Below, piece by piece: positions 54,922-64,000 of a stretch of DNA of 64,000 bases. Below the pieces are notes generated by a model that saw only the letters and a program-made list of their open reading frames with translations, was not told where the DNA came from and made no database searches. Numbering within the stretch: the stretch's first letter is position 1; each line of letters begins with the position of its first letter. Both the position numbers and the translations under genes were made by a program. Origin of the DNA: Branchiostoma floridae. Lineage: Eukaryota > Chordata > Leptocardii > Amphioxiformes > Branchiostomatidae. The stretch covers positions 19,269,293 to 19,333,292 of the forward strand of contig NC_049985.1 in assembly GCF_000003815.2 (NCBI RefSeq), written 5' to 3'.

Positions 54922-56418
54922 TTAATACCCTAAATTTGATACACGAGCTAAACAGTTGATGAACTATTTGTATACATAATCAAATCATCGTACTACATTG
55001 TATAACAAAAACTCTTTGAATTCATATACACTTGTTTCAGTCAGTTCATTTCAGGCATCCTTGTTTCAAGAAGAGGAAAGAGACATGTAAATTGAAGAAA
55101 GGCATGGCATTACATATTTCACTATTTTGTACTCGATAGATGTACTTGTGTAGCATAGCCTTAATTGTTCTGTCTCTCCCACTGACAAGGAAAGCTTCTT
55201 TACAGCAACATTTTAGGTAACTACTGCATTTAGCCCATATAGGCAATAACATGCAAATGAAGATCATTGTCATTGTCATAGTTATTTTGGTTGTCGTTTT
55301 TATGACAATCTTTATTGACACGACAGAAAGTACAGTGACTTTTGTATGGTCATCAAAATTTATAAACTACAAAAAAGTGGATATAAAATAAATCTTAAAA
55401 ACTCTGCTATCTAAACAATATAGGATAATCAGAAAACATCCATACAATCAGCTGGGGCTAAACACGAGTGTCACTATCTTTTCTAATCCCAAAGCAATGT
55501 TGCATTTACCTATATTAGCATAATGAGGGCTGTTGGATCTAAAGTTAATAAGTCAAATCTACTTCTGGTATCGAGTATCGTAAAATCTGCAGTGTTTACA
55601 CATAGGAATGCGAATAACTTCTTACGTAGCATATCAAGTTCAGGACTGCCTGAAAAGCAGATCTAGTGTCGACCTGCTTGTATTTTCCTGTTAATACAAG
55701 TAAAGTGAAAGTGAAACTGAAAGTGGTCTCGCCCACCTGCATATACGATCATAAAGATGACTCACATGGTGTAAGACAGCCATTATTAGGGCACGTGCGA
55801 ATTGGTCTCTTGTATCCTCCCTCACATGATTGGTTATACAGTAGTCAACATTTTTCCTGAGAAACCTTGTGCACTTAAAGAGATTGTCTACTATTGCCAC
55901 ACACATGCGTACTAAAATAATAGAATGACATTAAGAAAATGTAGTGCAACTGAAAACGTGGAAGATCACGTGACTACCTAATTGCGTCATTGTCAGACGA
56001 ATCACCTCAGATCCACTATCGACTGGTGTTACAGCGGACGGCATCTTAGCAACCTGCAGCTTGTCTTCAGGTAAGGAAAGTTTCTTAAAGAAAGCAGTGA
56101 GGTGATGATAAGTGTATTTTATAACTTAGCAATCCAGGACATCTTCTCAAGATGTTTTATCTTTTTCATTTTTCTGTTAACGTAGACTCAGGGCTAAGAC
56201 ATCTTTGTTGCATGTGTTGCATGGTATTGTAGGTAATTACATGTTTTTTAAATTTTGCATCAATTCTTAGAGGTGATTTTCGTTTGTCTAGGAGACTAGA
56301 GTAGAAGCTGAGACAGCCAATCGACAAAAGGCTTGCTGGACGAATCTAAAGATCCGCCCTTCTCTGTCCAAAGACTCGGAGATCGGAAACGTGGTTAGGA
56401 ATGATATTCAATATTTAA

Positions 56419-57373
56419 CCCTATTCAGACCGGGCTTTTTTGGTCATCCCTGGACCGGGGGGGGGCGCTTTTGAGGCCCTCCACTTCTAATTAAGTCCTA
56501 TAACTCTCACACGACGTGCCGTAGGGCCACAAAATTTTCAGGACATAATGTGGACATAATGGCTAACAATAACATGACATTTGACTTTACGCTGACATAA
56601 GATGACGTAATTATGACGTCATCAATTTGGTTATATTGGCCGAACCCATGAAAAAAGGGTATTCTCAGGAAACTTCAAGTTATGCTACAAAATTGTAACA
56701 ACAAGTGCAGATGACAGAATAATAATGTTTATTAGGACTTGCGTTGTCAATAGCAACATCAATGACGTCAAAATGACGCCATAAAATGACGTCAGGCACA
56801 TCTAAGATACGAGTTGGGCTCCGCCATATTATGTCCAACACCTTGAATTTTTAAAAATACTTTTTTTGCAGCAAATAATCACAAAGGGCAATGGAAATAG
56901 ACTAAATTCATTCATTTAGATGGTTTTTCATGAAAAAAAATACCAGGTAGTTACAAAGTTTAAGGGATAATTAGCTTGTTATTCTTGATCATGCCATACC
57001 GTCCGCAATCTTGGATTTTGGGCTGATGACGTCATCAAATTAGCATAATTTATGCATATATAATTATGAAAGATATGCTCAATGATACAAGATTTTATTT
57101 ATGTAAAGAAATAGCAGTAATATAGCAAATAAATCTGAAAAATACATTGTTAGTACCAAAAATAGTGATTTTTTGGCAAAACTGCCTGTCATCAAACGGT
57201 TGCCATAGCAACACGAAAAAATGGAAAATTTGTCAAACTTCGTCAAAGTGTTGCTAACAATATTTTAGGTAAACTCACCAAATTTGATAGCTCTAGCGTA
57301 AGCTGTTTTGGCGTTATAGGACATCAAAGTAGGCGCAGGCCTCAAAAGCCACCCCCCCCCCGTCTGAATAGGG
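56419..57373. mobile_element. TTAA-flanked non-autonomous element, CRE-rich (right arm only)
   Basis: Ends CCCTATTCAGACCGGG and CCCCGTCTGAATAGGG, with TTAA at 56415-56418 and 57374-57377. The matching spot in the left arm (near 47415) has a single TTAA. Poly-G/poly-C runs lie next to each end. Four perfect TGACGTCA sites lie inside (56614, 56763, 56787, 57027). TTAA duplications fit piggyBac or Kolobok; no transposase is present. Confidence 0.85.
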
Positions 57374-57551
57374 TTAAGTAAACTGTAAACAACAAGATCC
57401 AACTTTTATACCACATCTATAACTGATACAAATATGTATGTTGTTGAATGATAACTGAAGAAGGTATGTTGAATTTTACAGTGCGATAGCAGTGAGGAAA
57501 TGATATTTGTTTCATTTCTTATATCATATGCTGTAGAGAAATTGTTGTTTC

Positions 57552-59967
57552 ATGAATGACGAAAAAATAAATATGTTTCATTGTAAAAACATAGGGAACA
57601 AACGCCGCATGATATTTATCCTTCATTTGGTACTCACATTTCTAAACGTTTCGATGTCATCTCAAACTGTTGCCACGACATCGGGAAGCGCTCCGTACAA
57701 ATGCAAAGCATCAGCTCTTTCCCAGCTGCTGCTATTGAAAGGGTGTTAAGTTAATAACAGGCACGGCAATGATTCACTTGGGCTGCCTGATTCTCTTTTA
57801 CCCTGGATATTATGTGACAACAAAGGTTCCTAGAGGACTGCCCCAATATATAAAGTTGTGTTTCCTAGGAATAAAAATCAGTCTTTGTTCCGCTGTAAAA
57901 CACCAGCAATAGCAGAGAACGTAGAGCTCCACAGACTGAATGGGTATACGTGAAAATGTTATAATGTTAGGGATCCGACCTTCGTACATAGCCGAATAAA
58001 TACACCTAAACCCTGTGATCCTAACAAATTCTGTCCAAAGGAACGTCAGAACAACACTCAATCTGTAACCAAGACAGAAATTCCAGAGAATCATAGGACG
58101 TCATCATCTCCTCAATCAGTTGCCATGGCAACGGGAAACGCTCCGTACAAATGCAAAGCATCAGAACTTTCCCAGCTGCTTCTATCTAAAGGATGTCAAT
58201 ATGAAAATTGGCACGGCAATGATTCACTTGGGCTGCCTGATTCTCTGTTACCTGGAATATTATGTGACAACAAAGGCTTAACAAGTGTTCCTAGAGGACT
58301 GCCCCCAAATCTCATCGAGATTCAGCTTCCTAACAACGCCATAAACACGTTTGATTGCGTGGCCCTCCATTATTTGGAAACATGGTCTTAAAAAACAATA
58401 ACATCAGTTACTTTCCATGGTACTGTCTTAAGAACATGCCGAGGCTCGTTTGGTTGGATTTGTCACATAATCAGATATTCCGTGTCAACTTGTACCCTGT
58501 GAGATATTTCTTACCAAACTTAAAACGGGTGGATGTTTCCTTCAATAATATTAAGACATTGTCTATGTGCGATATTTGGTTGGACTTGCAATCGTACGAA
58601 CCACGTGAAGAACCCAATGTTATTCAGTCTGGGATCGGACAAGCATAAATATCTTTATCTATTTACCTCAGCCTTGTGATCCAAACAAATCTCGTCAGAA
58701 CAACACTCACTCTGTTCTCATAACAGAAACACCAGATAACCAGGAGACGTCTTCTCCTCAAACCGTTGCCATGGCAACAGACTGGGTGGTGACCGGATCG
58801 GTACTTGGAACAATATCTGTCCTCTGTGGTGCCGGTCTGGTCTTAGCTGTGTATTGTAAAATGGCTAGGAAACAACCTGATAATATTGTCCCACTTGGTA
58901 AAGTAAACAACATGGTGGCTGGTCAAATTGTAGACAACATTTCCAATCAACAAGCTGGTATTAGTCAAAACACTCAGGCTGATGATCAGGAAGGTTGTAA
59001 CAATGGTAACGAAAAAGACTTGAAAACGACAGGTAAAACTAGTCATAAGGAAAATGAAGGCACGAGTAGTTTACCTAATCCGAATGTTCAGACTTTTGCT
59101 CATACCGCTAGCAAAGGGGAATTTTGCATTGACGTCAAGGTTAACAATAAGGTGTCAAAGTCAGATACACATGTACAGTCCTACATGGAAGAGGTTTCAC
59201 CAAATTTGATTGAACCGTATGCAAGGTCGCCTTATGTTTTTGATGTACCCCAATACCACTTAGCCTTAGGAGAAGTTGAGACAGCGGGTAAAACCAGTCG
59301 TAAGACAAATGAAGGTGTTATCCCCTTGACTGATCTAGACACGCAGATTTGTGACCCCGAATACCTGCATATTGGTGAAGTTACCAATGATGATAGAGTT
59401 GATAATCAGTCGCAGAAGACAGATAATGATCAGTTCTGTATGCATGAATCTACGCCTAACACAATTGAACCATATGCAAAACCACGCCACGTTTTCGACG
59501 TTTATCAGTGTGAGCCTACAGGGCACAGTGGAGAAGGCGACAAAACCTATGGGTTAGATGACATTGATGATCAGTCACTGAAGACAGATAATGATCAGTT
59601 CTGTATGCACGAATCTACACCTAACACAATTGAATCTTGTGCAAAATCACGCCACGTTCTCGACGTGTATCAGTGTGAGCCTACAGGGCAAAGTAGAGAA
59701 GGCGACAAAATCTACGGGTTAGATGATATGAAGAGGCGTACTAGTTCATTTGAATATTCAGCCGGGCTGGTAAAGCAAAACAAACGAATTCAAATTCTGA
59801 AAACGCCAAACAAGAGGACTGAACTGGTAAAAAAAGAGCTTACATTACTTGGTAGATCTCAGACATCGTTACTTTCTAGCAAATGTGTAGGTGAGTGTCA
59901 CAGATGTTCCGGTGTGATATGGAAAGGAGGCGTATGTTTTACCTATAATAAGATTTTTAGTATGTGA
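57552..59967 (+). pseudogene. Mirror copy of the LRR receptor gene, decayed
   Basis: The order matches the left-arm gene, but module 1 is cut by a stop right after LLLLKGC (about 57749) and a deletion removes most of its LRRs (57780-57880). Module 2 has a frameshift near 58370 (VALHYLETWS in place of the LRR) and lacks its LRRCT after 58600. From 58771 the TM helix and tail are open for 398 codons, ending in extra C-terminal sequence past the point where the left copy stops. The tail has three IEPYA-type repeats, one degraded to IESCA. A protein starting at the ATG at 58771 would have only TM and tail. Confidence 0.85.
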
Positions 59968-60128
59968 TATGTAGACTTCATGGCACACTGTTCATTTTAC
60001 TCGCGCTGGCAATACAACACAGATTATGTGCTTACAAATATTAATAAATTAATAAATGAAGACTTTTAATGAAATTTCATTATCTTACAAGCTAAGTTCC
60101 GTAGATCAAGCTCACACAGTAGTTGTAA

Positions 60129-60317
60129 AGTCCCGTTTACAAATCAAGAATTTAGCTCGGCCGAGGTGTCAGCGAGCTCTAAATTACGAGGAGGCATGAA
60201 CCTGATGCCTACGAACAAATGGCAGAGTTTCTTCGTCTGCATCAGAGTCATACCTCCTCGTAATTTAGAGCTCGCTGACAACTCGGCCGAGCTAAATCTT
60301 GATTTGTTAACCCGGCT
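60129..60317. mobile_element. MITE with about 57-bp perfect-looking inverted repeats, TAA duplication (right arm only)
   Basis: AATTTAGCTCGGCCGAG...GAGCTCTAAATTACGAGG is mirrored at the other end. TAA flanks at 60126-60128 and 60318-60320; the left arm shows the empty site (TTTTAAGTACAG near 43885). A 3-bp TAA duplication fits a Harbinger-type source. Confidence 0.85.
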
Positions 60318-61576
60318 TAAGTACAGTTTGTGATGCAAGAATCTAGTATCTTTCTAAAGCTACATAGGTCAAATATACACTATCATGAGGAGGTTTTTAT
60401 TGTTATAAGTATGTAATCGTACTATGTATACGGAACCTATTTATTTGTTTTTGTGTATCAAATAAATTACAGGATGACTGGATAACAAGTTATCATTTAG
60501 ATATTATCATTCCTGGAGTCGAAGTATAACAAACGCCAGCCTAACTATAAAACAATCAGTTACCAAAAGCTACAATACACTTACACTGAGCGTATCTCAT
60601 GATTATGCAATACACATTACGCTAAGTTTAATACAATATAATACAGTTTACCCATACTTAGAATATTGCATCTGTGATTGCAGTTGTGAACTATGTGTAT
60701 CCTGCTTGAATACTTCACATGTAAATTAGCGTTGTGTTTCATTAAATGAGTTTTAATATAATATACATGTCATTATACCAAGTTTCGCAATGGGAAGGCC
60801 CCTACGTTTAGGAAGATTTGTTTGAAGATAGTTTAAAGAAGAATATAAGCACACTTAGTTGAGCACATTACAATTGCCATGCTAGCAACATGTTCTTTGT
60901 GATAGGACAACTGATGTAACCTATACTTAGTGGTGGGAATGTATAAACAATGTATGTTTTAACTTTAGGTAAAAAACTTAAAATATTCCTAGCATTCTGA
61001 ACGCGAAGAGGCGCAGTGCGCTCAAAAACATCTGGCACATACATTATCTTATTTACATTTTGGACTCCATTGTTACCACCGCATGTATCTAACTATTTGT
61101 GCATGTAAACAATTTATGTTTGGGAACGAATCTGTATAAGCCTTGACACCTTTGCTGCAGTGCAATGTGAACCAGTAAGAATTGCTCTTAAGAAAGTGAC
61201 AGACGGTCACCCAAACATCGGTTGTCTAAAGGACTCGTTTTGTCTTTATGTAATGAAAACCTTGTTATTCTGACTTACCAACAAGATGAAGTATTTACAG
61301 ACATAATCTTAATCCTGTCAGTATCCGACCATCTAGCATGCGGAAAAATTGAGGTTTGGACTCAGTTTATGAGTTACACAACTGCACTGTATAACTGAGT
61401 AAACATTTGTGTGCGTGTAAATTGGTCTATTGTAATCACTCGATCTAAAAAGAGACAGTATCAGGGAATTAACTTTTCTTATATAGTCATCCTAGGTACA
61501 GAAGTAATAAGTAACATCATATAAGCTTATGAAAATTCAATTTCATAAGACATATTAGTTTAAAATTAAGGGTTAA

Positions 61577-61730
61577 TGACCCACCCTGAGGTGTATATAA
61601 GGTCATAACGCCTGGCCCTTTGCTATAATCACAGAATAAGACCACCGAGTGAACGGGGTGGTTTTATGAGGTGGTTATAGCAAAGGACCGGGCGTTATGA
61701 GACCCTGTACACCGAGGAACAGGCGGGTCA
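61577..61730. mobile_element. TTAA-flanked MITE (right arm only)
   Basis: Ends TGACCCACCCTGAGG and CAGGCGGGTCA, with TTAA on both sides (61573-61576, 61731-61734). Long inverted matches run through CATAACGCC and CCTTTGCTATAA to a nested GACCACC/GGTGGTT core. It lies in a roughly 650-bp tract (61565-62220) absent from the left arm. Confidence 0.8.
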
Positions 61731-62049
61731 TTAACGTTATTATCTATAACCTACCCAAACTTGCAAACTCCCTTGTCAAATTTCTGAAAATTTACCTTTG
61801 TTGTTTGGTAAATACATTTGTAAGGAGATTAAGGATTGCATTCTGATCCCAAAATTTCCACACAAAATATTCGAAACATTGCAGTCTTTGGCGTTTTAGA
61901 ACAACAAAACTCATTATCAACGTTAACAGAAGGAGTCATTCCCCCTTGCAGTCTGTACTTATTCCCTCTGCTCTGGCATGTGTGTTTCGCTCCTTTTGAT
62001 TGACCAATGCATGCATACCTCTTACTTTCTTGTGTGTATCGCTTTTTTT

Positions 62050-62115
62050 GATTGGGCAGAATGAATCGACACCGGCATGCAAATCGACACCGGTGCCGCT
62101 TCATTCTGACCAATC
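62050..62115. repeat. Imperfect palindrome ATTGGGCAGAATGAATCGACACCGG
   Basis: GATTGGGCAGAATGAATCG and the complement CGCTTCATTCTGACCAATC face each other around two ACACCGG blocks. ATTGG boxes recur at 62180. It may be the centre or end of an unrecognised element. Confidence 0.6.
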
Positions 62116-62603
62116 AGAAGGGGGATACACAGCGGCCTGGCCGGAATCTATGTGTTACGGCGTCATAACCAACCTGGTACGGGGCTTTCTGATTGGTCCA
62201 TTGTGCCTGGCTATATGATAATAATCCTTCGAAATACTAGCTGAATTTCACAAATGGAAGTGTACTACACTCTTTATCATACAAGGTACCATTTCCGACA
62301 TTTATTTAATCTCATAATACAATATTTTTCTCCATACTGTATTATTATTGAGTAAATGTATTTACAATTGCAGTTATGGCCTCTCCGAAAAGAAGTTGCA
62401 AAAATGCGTTGCCAGAGATACTTTGAACTTTGCCCTTTATTCATCACCTTTTCACCGGTAGCACATGCGGTCTTGCCGCGTGCGGAATATACAAACAAAA
62501 ACTGGTGATATTCAGGTATTCAATAGACTAACAAGTGCGAAGCTAATCAAAATAAATGGGATAAAACGGAGGTCTATATCGTGAATATGTATGACGTCAT
62601 TTT

Positions 62604-62726
62604 NNNNNNNNNNNNNNNNNNNNNNNNNNNNNNNNNNNNNNNNNNNNNNNNNNNNNNNNNNNNNNNNNNNNNNNNNNNNNNNNNNNNNNNNNNNNNNNNN
62701 NNNNNNNNNNNNNNNNNNNNNNNNNN
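62604..62726. other. Assembly gap (123 N)
   Basis: Run of N. TGACGTCA sites on both sides (62592, 62766) and CCCCGACAGAATAGGG ending at 62944 suggest that the gap lies inside a third copy of the CRE-rich TTAA-type element. Confidence 1.
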
Positions 62727-63124
62727 ATGGGTCCAGCCAATGAAATCACATAGATGACGTACAAATGACGTCATTTTACATCAAATGCATAATAGAAAAT
62801 TTCTTACAACCATCCAACATTTTCTTTTACATCATTCTCTAGAGAATGGTGGCTTTAAGATAAACCGCTTATTAGGAGCTATGCGAGTTTTTTGCGCGGT
62901 TGTAAAAAGCCCAGATTGACTAAAGAAGCCCCGACAGAATAGGGTTCATCTTGGCAGTTTACCAAGAGTCCCATAAACTCACAAATTTATTTCTCAGTGA
63001 GTGGAGCTTTGCAGTATTGGAACCACAGTACACTAACTGGGGCCCAAGCTAACAATTGTGATTTATTTCATGACCTACCACAAAGTTTCCAGCAGCAAGT
63101 GCTGGATGGACACAAACTCAAATT

Positions 63125-63534
63125 TCAAAACCATTGACAGTTGAGACCGATGTACGCACTCCTCCCTTCCACCTGCCATGTGTACCCAATTTTCTTGTGT
63201 ACCTTCCTCGAAGCCTCGTTGTAATCATCGATGAAGACGAAAGGCAGGTACCCCTTCTGTAGACACACACTAATCAGGTGGCTGGATGCGAGTTGAAAGT
63301 AACCCTTTCCCCTGTGTTCCGGTATTGTGTATCCAATCCCCTGTGAGCCGTTGTAGTCCATCAGGATCCATGATACGGGGTTCCCGGCGTGATCGTACAC
63401 ACATGCCGAGGGAAACGTGCTGATCTGGTAGTGCAAGTATTCCTCAGCTCCAGGAGTACCTCCAAACTTCCAGGTCTTACTTACAAGATCGATGGCTGTG
63501 CTCAGGTTGAAGTGGAGCTATCGTCACATCAGGG
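63125..63534 (-). CDS. Glycine N-acyltransferase-like protein, terminal exon (frameshifted)
   Basis: Encodes the C-terminal GNAT-fold domain of GLYAT-like enzymes, which transfer acyl groups from acyl-CoA to glycine or similar amines (family knowledge). Visible are TWKFGGTPGAEEYLHYQIST, FPSACVYDHAGNPVSWILMD, the acetyl-CoA-binding-type GYTIPEHRGKGYFQ and KIGYTWQVEG, with a TGA at 63125. The exon follows a TTTCCAG acceptor. The first residues (DVTIAPLQPEH) are in a different frame from the rest (AIDLVSKTWKFGG), so a 1-base gain or 2-base loss lies near 63490. Upstream exons are outside the window or unrecognised. Confidence 0.7.
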
Positions 63535-63552
63535 CTGGAAAGTTGGGAGGAT

Positions 63553-64000
63553 AAATTGCAAGCTTTATTGACACGACAGAAATCACACTGACCTTTGTAT
63601 GGTCAAATATAAACTATAAACATTTGCATAGATATTTCAATTGATCATCTCCACTAGACAACAGATGTACAAAATGTACGTTAAGAAATATTTTCCGATA
63701 ATTCATGCAAATGAGGACCTCATTGCGTACGTCTGTTGCTTGGTAGAGATTATCAAGTCATGTATATGATCCAAAGAACCTAGATAGGACGTCACCATCC
63801 ACTTCACAGCCATAGTGGCAATCCTAAATGATCCTCTCCGAGATACGACAGGATGACATTATTCCATAGGAAATGTGTTTCCACAATTCTTCAGAACGAC
63901 TAATGAAATTTCGTGCCACCTCTTAACTAGCAAAATACCCTCAATCCCGGCAGACCTACACTACATTCAATTGTACCACAGGAATTTCCGGTCGGCAGGG
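63553..64000 (-). mobile_element. LINE-like 3' tail fragment
   Basis: CTTTATTGACACGACAGAAATC...CTTTGTATGGTCA matches the dispersed 3' end at 55310-55360 and, reversed, 48960-49000. How far it continues to the window end is not clear. Confidence 0.45.

Larger units (their letters stand above)
54955..62425. repeat. Inverted duplication, right arm
   Basis: Reverse-complement partner of 41875-49280. It contains extra insertions (56419-57373, 60129-60317, roughly 61565-62220) and deletions inside the LRR copy. Confidence 0.9.

Noticed and set aside
57552-58648. Second functional LRR gene
   Set aside because: Stop after the first motif, deletion of most module 1 repeats, frameshift in module 2 and loss of the LRRCT.

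Overview
The window looks like nuclear DNA from an invertebrate chordate, most probably a lancelet (Branchiostoma). The evidence is intron-rich animal genes with consensus GT-AG junctions, a GALNT10-type glycosyltransferase, two-module LRR membrane proteins, tRNA-derived SINEs, CR1/L2-like LINE ends and many miniature inverted-repeat elements. The species is inferred from gene and repeat style and was not searched. There are two assembly gaps (14775-15043, 62604-62726).

Layout. 1-9.7 kb is mostly non-coding, with MITEs, a SINE, direct duplications and one possible first exon. 9.7-19.0 kb (+) holds six exons of a Tnp2-like (EnSpm/CACTA-type) transposase-family gene. A 3.6-kb foldback element with a 9-bp target duplication breaks its fourth exon, and a 51-bp tandem repeat inside that element carries splice-site-like motifs. 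19.07-25.5 kb is non-coding: MITEs, a degenerate tandem repeat and a hAT-type element. 25.5-39.0 kb (-) is a GALNT10-like polypeptide N-acetylgalactosaminyltransferase. Its coding exons can be followed in phase from the signal anchor into the lectin domain; the last lectin exons were not found. The stem-region exon is duplicated in a way that fits mutually exclusive splicing, and two exon edges have expanded into tandem arrays.

41.9-62.4 kb is an inverted duplication: arms of about 7.4 kb around a 5.7-kb spacer. The left arm (41.88-49.28 kb) carries a single-exon, two-module LRR type I membrane protein on the minus strand. The right arm (54.96-62.43 kb) carries its decayed mirror copy on the plus strand. 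Transposons present in one arm only give filled and empty site pairs. The spacer encodes a two-exon single-Ig-domain membrane protein (50.4-51.8 kb, -). 63.1-63.5 kb (-) is the last exon of a glycine N-acyltransferase-like gene with an apparent frameshift.

The genes do not form a pathway. GALNT10 acts in Golgi O-glycosylation, the LRR and Ig proteins are predicted surface receptors or adhesion molecules, and the GLYAT-like protein is a small-molecule acyltransferase. What unites the window is heavy remodelling by mobile DNA and local duplication, including changes at exon boundaries.
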